From positions 1 to 25,676 of the forward strand of contig DATHVJ010000092.1 of the NCBI GenBank assembly GCA_035461345.1: a stretch of 25,676 nt of DNA. Direction: 5' to 3'. The number at the start of each line of letters is the position of its first letter. The stretch's first letter is position 1. Shown here one piece after another: positions 14,678 through 22,146 of the stretch. The DNA is from DASPWW01 sp035461345 (GTDB lineage: Bacteria > Actinomycetota > Thermoleophilia > Solirubrobacterales > 70-9). The notes beneath the pieces are model-generated. The model searched no databases. It saw only the letters and a list, made by a program, of their open reading frames with translations, and was not told the origin of the DNA. Made by a program: the position numbers and the translations under genes.

Positions 14678-15247
14678 ATGGGACGGATCGTGGTGACTGA
14701 GTTCATCTCGCTCGACGGAGTGGTCGAGGCGCCCGGCGGCGAGGACTTCAAGTATCGCGGCTGGAGCTTCGAGTTCGACCGCGGCGAGGACGGCAACAAG
14801 TTCAAGCTCGACGAGGCGCTCGAGGCGGAGGCGCTGCTGATCGGCCGCAGGACCTACGAGAGCTTCGCCGGCGCCTGGCCCGAGCGCGAGGGACCGTTCG
14901 CCGACAAGTTCAACTCCATGCCCAAGTACCTGGTCTCGAGCACCCTGACGGACCCCGGGTGGAACAACACCAGCGTGATCACAGGCGACGTGGTCAAGGA
15001 GGTGACCAAGCTGAAGCAGCAGGTGGACGGAGACATCCAGGTCCCGGGGAGCATCCGGCTCGTGCAGGAGCTGATCGAGAACGACCTCGTCGACGAGATC
15101 CACCTCATGACCTTCCCGGTCATCCTCGGCACCGGCAGGCGCCTGTTCGGAGAGACCACCGACAAGCAGACCTGGAGGCTGGCCGAGTCGAAGACGGTCG
15201 GGGAGGGCATCCCGATCACGATCTACCAGCGAGCCACCGACGGGTAG
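14678..15247 (+). CDS. Dihydrofolate reductase family protein (RibD C-terminal-like)
   Basis: 189-residue cytoplasmic protein of the DHFR/RibD-C superfamily, predicted to use NADPH. Family features are RIVVTEFISLDGVVEAPGG at the N-terminus, EALLIGRRTYESFAGAWP (50-69), KYLVSSTL, the nucleotide-binding strand DIQVPGSIRLVQELIENDLVDEI and the closing FPVILGTGRRLF segment. Proteins of this type are widespread in actinobacteria as stand-alone genes, and their natural substrate is usually unknown. It is not a classical FolA. GAGGAG at 14666-14671 lies 6 nt before the ATG. A weak 6-bp hairpin (15249-15266) follows the stop. Confidence 0.87.
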   Translation: MGRIVVTEFISLDGVVEAPGGEDFKYRGWSFEFDRGEDGNKFKLDEALEAEALLIGRRTYESFAGAWPEREGPFADKFNSMPKYLVSSTLTDPGWNNTSVITGDVVKEVTKLKQQVDGDIQVPGSIRLVQELIENDLVDEIHLMTFPVILGTGRRLFGETTDKQTWRLAESKTVGEGIPITIYQRATDG

Positions 15248-15348
15248 CGGCGATGCCGCAATCGCCCTTGGCTGGAAATAGCGGGAAGTGATCGCGCGGA
15301 GCGCACGAGTGACGCGCGAGATGCGCGCGGTCCCGCCAGCCGCGCCCG

Positions 15349-15354
15349 TATAAT
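15349..15354 (+). promoter_or_regulatory. TATAAT -10 box of the gltB promoter
   Basis: A perfect TATAAT in an otherwise very GC-rich intergenic segment, 66 bp before the gltB ATG. No -35 match is seen at the usual distance. The implied leader is about 60 nt and contains the Shine-Dalgarno at 15411. Confidence 0.65.
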
Positions 15355-15410
15355 TCCGCGTCCCGTCGGTCCAACCCGTCGCGCGCCCGCTCGAAGAAGG
15401 CGCGGAACCC

Positions 15411-15417
15411 GGGAGGT
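15411..15417 (+). promoter_or_regulatory. Shine-Dalgarno of gltB
   Basis: GGGAGGT ends 3 nt before the ATG at 15421, with the GGAGG core 4 nt away. It confirms this start, and with it a 25-residue propeptide before the candidate catalytic Cys26. Confidence 0.7.
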
Positions 15418-15420
15418 CAC

Positions 15421-18400
15421 ATGACACATCGCTACTCGCCCGAACGCGCCTACCGTTCGCGCGTCTCCCCGCCGAGCGTCGAGGATCGCGACGCGTGCGC
15501 GCTGTACGCCGCCGTGCGCAAGGACGCCACGCCCAGCCACGAGCTTGTGGCGCGCGCGCTCGACTCGCTCCAGAAGATGCTCCATCGCGCGGGCAACGTC
15601 GACGGCGAGGGCGACGGCTGCGGGATCCTGGTCGACTTTCCGCGCAGGATCTGGGCCGAGGAGGTCCGGGCTGGCGGTCACAACCCGGGGCTGGCGCTCG
15701 ATCCGGCGTTCACCGTCGCGCACGTGTTCGTCGATCGCACCGCAGACTTCGAGCGCACGACTCACGACGCGCGGGAGATCCTCGGGCGCGGCGGGTTCCG
15801 GATCCTCGCCGAGCGGGTCGGCGCGGCGGACTCCGCCGCGCTGGCGCCGACGGCCCGCGAGGAGGAGCCGCACTTCTGGCAGCTCGGTGGCCTGGTCCCC
15901 GACCCCGCGAGCCGCGACCGCGTGCTCTTCGACCTCATGGTGGAGCTGGAGCGCGAGCTGGGCGTGCACATCGCGTCGATGTCGCCGACGACATGCGTGT
16001 ACAAGGTCATGGGGGCGCCCAAGGTCCTCGGCGCGTACTACCCCGACCTCGCCGACGAGCGCTTCGAGACGGTCGGCTGCTTCGGGCACAACCGGTACTC
16101 GACCAACACCTGGCCCTCGTTCCGCCGCGTGCAGCCGTTCTCGGTTCTCGGCCACAACGGCGAGATCAATACGATCGAGCAGCTCCGCCAGGAGGCGCGG
16201 ATGCTCGGGGCGCCGATCGAGCCGGGGTGCTCCGACTCCCAGGACCTCAACCGGGTGATCGAGACCCTTGTGCGCCGCGACGGGCTCAGCCTTGTCGAGG
16301 CGATGGAGCTGATCGTCCCTCCGATCGTCGACGAGATCCGCGGGCTGCCGGGCGAGCTGCACGGGTTCTACATGTACCTGCGCCAGGTCATGGGGCCGCT
16401 CGCCCAGGGCCCGGTGGCGCTGATCTCGCGTCGCGACGACGAGTGCGTGTTCTCGGCCGACGCGCTCGGACTGCGGCCGTTGTGGCAGCTCGAGACCGGC
16501 GACCACTTCGTGTTCAGCTCCGAGCCCGGCGTCGTCTCGGTCCACGACCTCGCCTCGGAGCCGAAGCCCCTCGCACCGGGCGAGAAGATGGCGGTGACGA
16601 TCGACCGCGAGCGCCGCGCGTCGACCCTGCACGCCCACGACGAGCTTCACGGGCTCGTCCACTCGCGGTGGGTGCAGCGCACCGGCGTCTCCGACTACGA
16701 GGCGTTCGAGCGCGCGCTGGAAACGGGTGGGCCGCTCGAGGGCGAGGAGATCCCTGGCTACACGAGTGCCGGGCCGTCGGAGCCGGTGAAGGTCTCCGAG
16801 GGGCTGCTCGCCGCGTTCGGGTGGCAGCGTGAGGACACCAAGCTCGTCCAGCAGATGGCGTCGAACGGCGCCGAGCCGATCGGCTCGCTCGGCTACGACG
16901 GCCCGCTCGCGGCGCTGTCGCCGGAGCGCCAGAACCTCGCCGACTACTTCAAGGAGACGGTCGCCGTCGTCACCAATCCGGCGATCGACCGCGAGCGCGA
17001 GATCGAGCACTTCTCCACGCGCGCGGTCTTCGGTCGCCGTCCGTCCGCCCACGACCCGTCCGACACGGCGATCGTCGAGACCTCCTTCCCAGTCGTCCTC
17101 GGCGGCCACCACGATCTCGCGCCGCTGTCGGACGAGACCTACCGCGAGATCGCCCGCCACCATGAGACCTATCTGCTCGAGGACCTGTGGGAGGAGTTCC
17201 GTGGCCGCGCCGCCGCGATCGACATCTCGCTGCTCGAGTCCGAGACGACGACCGGGGCGATCGAGCGGCTCAAGCAGGAGGCGGTCAAGGCGGTGCGCGA
17301 CGGCGCCGAGCTGCTCGTGCTCACGGACCGCACGGTGTACGACGGGGAGCGCCGCTACATGGACCCGCATCTCGCCACGTCCGCGGTCGACCAGGCGCTG
17401 AAGCAGTTTAGGGTCGAGCCGAACGAGGAGAACCTGCGGCGGCGGTGCTCGATCGTGCTCCGCTCGGCGGCGATCCGCAACGTGCACGACGTCGTCCTCG
17501 CGCTCGGACTCGGCGCCAACGGCGTGTGTCCGTACGTGATGCTCGAGGTGATCTGCGTCGACGACTACAAGCAGGACGTCGACCACATCTGCAGCGCCCT
17601 GCGCAAGGGGATCGAGAAGGTGATCTCGACGATCGGGATCCACGAGGTGCGCGGATATGCGCGCCAGTTCTCCTCGATCGGCGTCAAGCCCGAGCTCGCC
17701 GAGATCTTCCAGACCGAGCACTACTGCGCCTCGGACCGCGGGGGAATCGGGTTCTCGGACCTGGACGCCGACGCCGACGAGCGCCAGCGCGACCTCCGCG
17801 AGCACGACTCCGTCAAGCCCGCGAAGACGTACCGGTTCTACCCCAAGGTCTACAAGGCGGCGGTCGCTGCGTCGAACGCGAGCGGCTCCTACGAGGAGTA
17901 CTCCGACAAGGTTCGCCAGCTCGAGGCGGAGCACCCGATCTCGATGCGCCACATAGTGAAACTGCGGTCCGATCGGCAAGCGATCGGACCTGAAAGCGTC
18001 GACCCCAGCGTCGGTACTCACGATTATCCGATCGTGATCTCGTCGATGAGCTTCGGGTCGCAGTCCGAGCCCGCGTTCCGCGCCTATGCCGCGGCGGCGA
18101 AGGCGATCAACATCCTGTGCATCAACGGTGAGGGCGGCGAGATCCCCGACATGTTCGGGGACTACCGCAAGTGGCGGGGACAGCAGGTCGCCTCGGGTCG
18201 GTTCGGGGTCTCGGCCGAGATGCTCAACTCCTCCTACGTCGCCGAGATCAAGATCGGCCAGGGCGCGAAGCCCGGCGAGGGGGGGCACCTGCCGGGCAAG
18301 AAGGTGTCCGAGAAGGTCGCCGCGGCTCGGAACGCATCGCCCGGAACCGACCTGATCTCGCCCTCGAACAACCACGACCTGTACTCGATCGAGGACCTCG

Positions 18401-20058
18401 CGGAGCTGATCGACGAGCTGAAGACCGTCAACCCCGACGTCCGCGTCTCGGTCAAGGTCCCGGTGGTGCCGAACATCGGCACGATCGGGCTCGGGATCGC
18501 GAAGGCGGGCGCGGACATCATCACCCTGTCCGGGTTCGAGGGCGGCACGGGCGCGGCGCGCCAGCACGCGCTGCGGCACGTCGGGCTCCCCTCCGACATC
18601 GGCACGCGCGCCGTCCACCGCGCGTTGATGGAGGCCGGGATCCGCAACCGGGTCGAGATCTGGGCAGACGGCGGATACCGCCACGCCTACGACATCGTCA
18701 AGCTGCACTGCATGGGCGCCAACCGGGTGGCGTTCGGCACCCTGGCGATGGTCTCGCTCGGGTGCACGATCTGCCGCGGGTGCCAGCTCGATACCTGCCA
18801 CGTGGGGATCGCCACCCAGATCGAGACCGTCGAGCAGGCCCAGGAGCACGGGCTGAAGAAGTTCACCCCCCAGCACGTGGATGGAGCGGCGGAGAGCTGC
18901 GCCCGGTTCTTCAAGGCGATGGGCGAGGAGGTGCGCGATGTCGTCGCCGAGCTCGGGTACGAGCGCGCTCAGGACCTCGTCGGCCGCTACGACCTGCTGC
19001 AGCAGGTCTCGCATGCCGAGCAGCTCGACCTCGCGGAGCTCATCACCCCGCTCGAGGAGTATCTCGACCTCGAGCCCGCCGATCTCCCGCTTCCCGAGCA
19101 GGTGGAAGCCGAGGAGCGCGGCGAGCCTGGGCTGGTGGTCGCGAGGCCGATCCGGATGGAGGCGAAGGAGGCGTCGGCCCGGATCGCCGAGCTGGCGGGG
19201 AGTGTGTTCTCGGGCAAGTCCGTGCGGGAGGAGTTCCCGCGGCCGACGGACGCCCATGATCGGGTACTCGGGACCGAGCTCGCCGGCGCGATCTCACGCG
19301 CCCGGATCTACGACGACGCCCCCGAGGGCACCGAGGACGTGCTCGCCGAGCTCGACTTCAACGGCGGCTCGGTCGCCGGCCAGGGCTTCGGCGCTTTCAA
19401 CGCCTGGGGCCTGGTGGTGCGGGTCGAGGGAGGCGCCCAGGACGGTGTCGGGAAGACGATGCTGGGTGGGACCGTGTCGATCATGAAGGGCCGCAACAGG
19501 GATGGCCGGCGCGTGAACGGATCGGTGGGGAAGTCGTTCGCGTACGGCGCCCAGCGCGGGCGGCTGTTCGTGCAGGGGTCCGCCGACTCCCGCTTCTGCA
19601 TCCGCCTCTCGGGCGCGGATGTCGTTCTCGGGGGGGAGCCGGCGGAGCCGCTCGACGACTCGCGCGGGGGGATCGTCGACCGCGCGAACGCGAAGGGCTT
19701 CGCGTTCGAGTACATGACGTCGGGCCGCGCGGTGGTGCTCGGAGACATCGGGCCGTGGGCGTGCGCCGGGATGACCGGCGGGAGGGTCTACGTGCGGGTG
19801 AGCCCGGACTGGAACCTCGACCGGGAGGCGATCGAACGGCGGCTGGGCGCCGGGGCGAAGGTAGAGCTGCAGGAGCTCGACGCCGAGGGCGTGCTCGACG
19901 TCGACGAGCTGCTCGGCCACTACGCGGACGAGCTGCGCATCACCGACCAGGACGAAGAGGCGGATCGGATCACGGCGCTCGCCGCCGCGGCCGGCGACAG
20001 CTTCCTGATGATCGTCCCGCACAAGGTCCAGGCCGACCCGTCGATCTCGACGGAATAA
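15421..20058 (+). CDS. gltB: Glutamate synthase large subunit (GOGAT alpha)
   Basis: Cytoplasmic enzyme of 1545 residues that makes two glutamates from glutamine and 2-oxoglutarate. The N-terminal class II amidotransferase has Cys26 as presumed nucleophile after a short propeptide, then HNRYSTNTWPSF (from 223) and HNGEINT (245-251). The central domain and FMN-binding barrel follow at about 800-1160, with SMSFGSQSE, GEGGHLPGKK and GFEGGTGAA. The iron-sulfur motif has Cys1115, Cys1121 and Cys1126, the usual C-x5-C-x4-C spacing, plus an extra Cys1118. The C-terminal beta-helix is at about 1300-1480. Odd points are that Cys26 is followed by Ala where family members have Gly (CALYA), and that no gltD lies next to it. 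Whether the donor is NADPH via a distant gltD or ferredoxin is open. It has its own promoter. Confidence 0.95.
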   Translation: MTHRYSPERAYRSRVSPPSVEDRDACALYAAVRKDATPSHELVARALDSLQKMLHRAGNVDGEGDGCGILVDFPRRIWAEEVRAGGHNPGLALDPAFTVAHVFVDRTADFERTTHDAREILGRGGFRILAERVGAADSAALAPTAREEEPHFWQLGGLVPDPASRDRVLFDLMVELERELGVHIASMSPTTCVYKVMGAPKVLGAYYPDLADERFETVGCFGHNRYSTNTWPSFRRVQPFSVLGHNGEINTIEQLRQEARMLGAPIEPGCSDSQDLNRVIETLVRRDGLSLVEAMELIVPPIVDEIRGLPGELHGFYMYLRQVMGPLAQGPVALISRRDDECVFSADALGLRPLWQLETGDHFVFSSEPGVVSVHDLASEPKPLAPGEKMAVTIDRERRASTLHAHDELHGLVHSRWVQRTGVSDYEAFERALETGGPLEGEEIPGYTSAGPSEPVKVSEGLLAAFGWQREDTKLVQQMASNGAEPIGSLGYDGPLAALSPERQNLADYFKETVAVVTNPAIDREREIEHFSTRAVFGRRPSAHDPSDTAIVETSFPVVLGGHHDLAPLSDETYREIARHHETYLLEDLWEEFRGRAAAIDISLLESETTTGAIERLKQEAVKAVRDGAELLVLTDRTVYDGERRYMDPHLATSAVDQALKQFRVEPNEENLRRRCSIVLRSAAIRNVHDVVLALGLGANGVCPYVMLEVICVDDYKQDVDHICSALRKGIEKVISTIGIHEVRGYARQFSSIGVKPELAEIFQTEHYCASDRGGIGFSDLDADADERQRDLREHDSVKPAKTYRFYPKVYKAAVAASNASGSYEEYSDKVRQLEAEHPISMRHIVKLRSDRQAIGPESVDPSVGTHDYPIVISSMSFGSQSEPAFRAYAAAAKAINILCINGEGGEIPDMFGDYRKWRGQQVASGRFGVSAEMLNSSYVAEIKIGQGAKPGEGGHLPGKKVSEKVAAARNASPGTDLISPSNNHDLYSIEDLAELIDELKTVNPDVRVSVKVPVVPNIGTIGLGIAKAGADIITLSGFEGGTGAARQHALRHVGLPSDIGTRAVHRALMEAGIRNRVEIWADGGYRHAYDIVKLHCMGANRVAFGTLAMVSLGCTICRGCQLDTCHVGIATQIETVEQAQEHGLKKFTPQHVDGAAESCARFFKAMGEEVRDVVAELGYERAQDLVGRYDLLQQVSHAEQLDLAELITPLEEYLDLEPADLPLPEQVEAEERGEPGLVVARPIRMEAKEASARIAELAGSVFSGKSVREEFPRPTDAHDRVLGTELAGAISRARIYDDAPEGTEDVLAELDFNGGSVAGQGFGAFNAWGLVVRVEGGAQDGVGKTMLGGTVSIMKGRNRDGRRVNGSVGKSFAYGAQRGRLFVQGSADSRFCIRLSGADVVLGGEPAEPLDDSRGGIVDRANAKGFAFEYMTSGRAVVLGDIGPWACAGMTGGRVYVRVSPDWNLDREAIERRLGAGAKVELQELDAEGVLDVDELLGHYADELRITDQDEEADRITALAAAAGDSFLMIVPHKVQADPSISTE

Positions 20059-20060
20059 GA

Positions 20061-20086
20061 CGCCAAGTTTGCGAGCAAACTTGGCG
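20061..20086. terminator. Perfect palindromic hairpin after gltB, possible bidirectional terminator
   Basis: The arms CGCCAAGTTTGC (20061-20072) and GCAAACTTGGCG (20075-20086) are perfect complements. It begins 2 bp after the gltB stop, between convergent genes. There is no U-tract, so classical intrinsic termination is uncertain. The same palindrome family occurs at 22107-22132 and 2935-2960. Confidence 0.6.
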
Positions 20087-20104
20087 GTAGTCGGAGGGCT
20101 CACC

Positions 20105-20141
20105 GCGAACTTGGCGGAGTGAGTTCAGTCGCCAGGTTCGC
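20105..20141. repeat. Second hairpin between gltB and the FHA gene, same core sequence
   Basis: GCGAACTTGGCG (20105-20116) and CGCCAGGTTCGC (20130-20141) pair with a single G-U or mismatch around a 13-nt loop. The arms are the same sequence as those of the nearby palindrome, but opened by a longer loop. It ends 14 bp from the FHA gene's stop. Confidence 0.55.
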
Positions 20142-20155
20142 AGGCGGTCTTGCGT

Positions 20156-20752
20156 TTAGCGGTTGAGCGCGTGCGCGTTGTCGCCGGCGCCGGCCGGGGA
20201 GGCCGTGGTGTCGATCACGTACAGGCGGTAACGGCCGATCGCGAGCTCGTCTCCGTCGGACAGCGCGCACCATTCGACCGCGTTGCCGTTGACGAACACG
20301 CCGTTGAGACTGCGGTCGTCGAGCGCCCGCAAGTCGCCCTCGGGCGTGCGGACGATCACCGCGTGGCGTCGCGAGACGGTGGGGTCGTCGAGCCGGATCT
20401 CGGCCGACGCGCTGCGTCCGATGCGCGTCCAGCCCTCCGGAACGCGGACCACCGAGATCTCGTCGTCTCCCTCGAAGGCGAGGAACTGGTCGCTGCGCCC
20501 CTCGTCGACGAGGCGGTCGCGCGTCTCCTCGAGCCATTCGGGCTCGAGCTCGACCTCGATCGCGTCGATGTCGACGGTCGGCTGGTCGAACATCGACGCG
20601 CGGGCGAAGCGCGATCCCCCGCAGCTCGCGCACACGGGAATCGGGTCCAGGGACGCGAGCGTCACGGCGAACCCGCATCCGAGGCATGTGTATGACCCCC
20701 CGCCCACGACCTTGCCCGCCTCATGAATCCTTCGGCCTGGGTCGGACCGCAA
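20156..20752 (-). CDS. Zinc-ribbon and FHA domain protein
   Basis: 198-residue cytoplasmic protein. An N-terminal zinc ribbon has Cys23-x2-Cys26 and Cys41-x2-Cys44. A linker (50-90) follows, then a forkhead-associated domain (about 100-180) with GRSASAEI (112-119), Ser127, RRH (128-130), NGVFVNG (150-156) and DELAIGRYRLYV. FHA domains bind phosphothreonine peptides, so this is probably a partner of a Ser/Thr kinase in envelope or division control; no kinase is in the window. I chose a TTG start at 20752 because AGAGGAGAAGG precedes it by 2 nt (AGGAG core 6 nt). Longer frames upstream to 21076 run through the divergent intergenic region and have no coding character. Confidence 0.85.
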   Translation of the reverse strand: MRSDPGRRIHEAGKVVGGGSYTCLGCGFAVTLASLDPIPVCASCGGSRFARASMFDQPTVDIDAIEVELEPEWLEETRDRLVDEGRSDQFLAFEGDDEISVVRVPEGWTRIGRSASAEIRLDDPTVSRRHAVIVRTPEGDLRALDDRSLNGVFVNGNAVEWCALSDGDELAIGRYRLYVIDTTASPAGAGDNAHALNR

Positions 20753-20754
20753 GC

Positions 20755-20765
20755 CCTTCTCCTCT
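20755..20765 (-). promoter_or_regulatory. Shine-Dalgarno deciding the TTG start of the FHA gene
   Basis: AGAGGAGAAGG on the minus strand has its AGGAG core 6 nt before TTG 20752. No ATG or GTG start with such support is present nearby. Confidence 0.7.
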
Positions 20766-20781
20766 GATGGACTTCGCGTCG

Positions 20782-20787
20782 AGCATA
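20782..20787 (-). promoter_or_regulatory. Candidate -10 box for the FHA gene
   Basis: TATGCT on the minus strand, 29 bp before the start codon. A TTGACG lies only 7 bp further upstream, too close to be its -35. Confidence 0.35.
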
Positions 20788-20863
20788 ACGCGGGCGTCAA
20801 ATCATTGGACAAGGCGGAGATAAAACCGCTGGACATTCGACATTTCGGAAAATCTGCGACCAC

Positions 20864-20947
20864 CCGCCAGAACCGGATGCGAGAGCGAGCGAGCGTCATT
20901 ACCGGTGATTCGAGTCGCGAGTGAGCGGGAGCGGAGGATTCTGGCGG
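20864..20947 (-). repeat. 84-bp structured repeat, copy B (minus orientation)
   Basis: Read on the minus strand: stem arm CCGCCAGAA, block 1 (20936-20917, CTCCGCTCCCGCTCACTCGC), a 22-nt variable spacer, block 2 (20894-20879, GCTCGCTCGCTCTCGC), then arm TTCTGGCGG. Offsets of arms to blocks (11 and 15 nt) equal those of copy A at 9870-9952, while the stem sequence differs yet stays fully complementary. Beyond the stem both copies continue with GGTCGC-R-GAT. It lies in the divergent FHA/SRPBCC promoter region. Confidence 0.75.
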
Positions 20948-20956
20948 AATTGTTCC

Positions 20957-20962
20957 TACAAT
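20957..20962 (+). promoter_or_regulatory. Candidate leaderless -10 box (TACAAT)
   Basis: TACAAT lies 10 nt before the ATG at 20973. No Shine-Dalgarno is present, and no -35 match is seen. A short GGAA-ttg-TTCC dyad (20947-20957) abuts it and could be an operator. Confidence 0.5.
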
Positions 20963-20972
20963 CCCGCCGCCG

Positions 20973-21539
20973 ATGCTCCCGGTGACCGCGAGCGCAACGA
21001 TCGACTGTCCACGCGAGCAGGTGTTCGCGTTCGTCGCGGATCTCGCCAACCGCCCCGCGTTCACCGACCATTTCATCCGCAGCTACCACCTCGAGCGGAT
21101 CCCGTCGACGGGGGTCGGGGCGGCGGCCCGCTTTCGCGTCGAGCATCGCGTTGCGCGGATGTGGATCGAGACGGTGATCGACGGGGTGGAGCCGCCGTTC
21201 ATGCTCCGCGAGCGGGGCGGCGGCGGCCGCCAGGACCGGATCCCGGTGCACACGGTGTGGGAGCTTCTCGCGGGCCCCGCCTCGACGACGCAGATCTCGG
21301 TCACCTTCTGGACCGAGCCGTCGCACCCGATCGACCGGGCCAAGGAGCTGCTTGGGGCGCGCGGTTGGTACCGGCGCCGGTGGTCGCGCGCGCTGCGGCG
21401 CCTCAAGGACGCCCTGGAGGCGGGCGAGACGCTGGCGCGCGTGCAGGTCGCAGGGGAGGACCGCATCCCCACCCTGCCGAGCGCCGTTCGCCACTATTGC
21501 CGGGCCCAGTTGCACACAGGGCTCGGTGATCACGCGTGA
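20973..21539 (+). CDS. SRPBCC family protein (polyketide cyclase/dehydrase-like)
   Basis: 188-residue protein with a START/Bet v1-like helix-grip pattern: VTASATIDCPREQVFAFVADLANRPAF at the N-terminus, FRVEHRVARMWIETVIDGVEPPFMLRE strands, TVWELLAGPASTTQISVTFWTEP, and a long helical C-terminus with many arginines (WYRRRWSRALRRLKDALEAG). Such proteins bind lipids or other hydrophobic ligands. The final 35 residues extend past the usual fold. The ATG at 20973 has no Shine-Dalgarno but a TACAAT box 10 nt upstream. The next gene starts at or just after its stop. Function unknown. Confidence 0.8.
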   Translation: MLPVTASATIDCPREQVFAFVADLANRPAFTDHFIRSYHLERIPSTGVGAAARFRVEHRVARMWIETVIDGVEPPFMLRERGGGGRQDRIPVHTVWELLAGPASTTQISVTFWTEPSHPIDRAKELLGARGWYRRRWSRALRRLKDALEAGETLARVQVAGEDRIPTLPSAVRHYCRAQLHTGLGDHA

Positions 21540-21540
21540 G

Positions 21541-21546
21541 TAGACT
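21541..21546 (+). promoter_or_regulatory. Candidate leaderless -10 box (TAGACT)
   Basis: TAGACT starts 1 bp after the SRPBCC stop and lies 10 nt before the ATG at 21557, the same spacing as TACAAT before the preceding gene. Confidence 0.45.
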
Positions 21547-21556
21547 TCCGCCGCCG

Positions 21557-22105
21557 ATGCGAAGCCGATCGAGATGGGGGCTGCCGGTTGTGCTCGCGTT
21601 CGCGCTCGTCGCGGGCGCGCTCGTCGCGGGCTGCGGCGAGGACACCGAGGAGCTCGAGGTCGTCGAGGGCGAGCCGGTCGAGCTGGGCGAGCTGCTCTAC
21701 AACGTCCAGATCACGCGTTTTCTGAACCCGAACGCCTCCGAGGACCAGGCCTACCTGCGCGGCCAGCCGGAGCTGTCGCCGGACGAGGAGTACCTGGCCG
21801 TGTTCATGACGGTGGAGAACGAGGGCGACGAGCCCGAGCGGCTGCCCGAGGAGATGACGATCACCGACACACGCGACAACACCTACGAGCCGCTCCGCAG
21901 CAACAGCGAGTACGCGCTCGAGCTCGGCGTCACCGTCGCGGCCGGCGACGAGGTGCCGGCGCCGGACTCGCCGGCGGCGAGCGGGCCGATCAAGGGCGGA
22001 ATGGTCCTGTTCCGCGTCGATCGCGCCGTCACCGAGAATCGCCCGATCGCGCTCCACATCCGATCCGAGTCCGGTGAGGAGGCGGAGGTAGAGCTCGATA
22101 TTTAG
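21557..22105 (+). CDS. Putative lipoprotein with DUF4352-like domain
   Basis: 182 residues from the ATG at 21557; a GTG at 21536 overlapping the previous stop would add seven residues. There is a clear lipoprotein signal: RSRSR, a hydrophobic core (8-22), then the lipobox LVAGC with Cys26. The mature domain reads like the Ig-like DUF4352 fold: LYNVQITRFLNP, EYLAVFMTVENEGDEP, and late strands GGMVLFRVDRAV and PIALHIRSE. These domains are common in secreted lipoproteins of Gram-positive bacteria and lack a known activity. The mature protein is very acidic. It ends next to the palindromic hairpin that separates it from the convergent PBP gene. Confidence 0.8.
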   Translation: MRSRSRWGLPVVLAFALVAGALVAGCGEDTEELEVVEGEPVELGELLYNVQITRFLNPNASEDQAYLRGQPELSPDEEYLAVFMTVENEGDEPERLPEEMTITDTRDNTYEPLRSNSEYALELGVTVAAGDEVPAPDSPAASGPIKGGMVLFRVDRAVTENRPIALHIRSESGEEAEVELDI

Positions 22106-22106
22106 G

Positions 22107-22132
22107 CGGCAAGTTCGCAAGCGAACTTGCCG
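22107..22132. terminator. Perfect palindromic hairpin between convergent genes, possible bidirectional terminator
   Basis: The arms CGGCAAGTTCGC (22107-22118) and GCGAACTTGCCG (22121-22132) are perfect complements around AA. It lies 1 bp after the lipoprotein stop and 14 bp from the PBP stop. It has the same size, spacing and core as the hairpin at 20061-20086, which is also between convergent genes. No U-tract is seen. Confidence 0.6.
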
Positions 22133-22146
22133 GTTTGCGCCGGTCC

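Noticed and set aside
15249..15266. GGCGAT/ATCGCC hairpin as a terminator after the DHFR-family gene
   Set aside because: The stem is only 6 bp with no U-tract; such a dyad is expected by chance in GC-rich DNA.
15223..19257. A 1344-codon open frame on the minus strand, antisense to gltB
   Set aside because: It mirrors gltB codon positions in a very GC-rich gene, is rich in Arg, Val, Asp and Leu, and shows no domain or start signal. It is a shadow of gltB.
20753..21076. N-terminal extension of the FHA gene
   Set aside because: It crosses the divergent intergenic region and overlaps the start of the SRPBCC gene. The TTG at 20752 has a strong Shine-Dalgarno.
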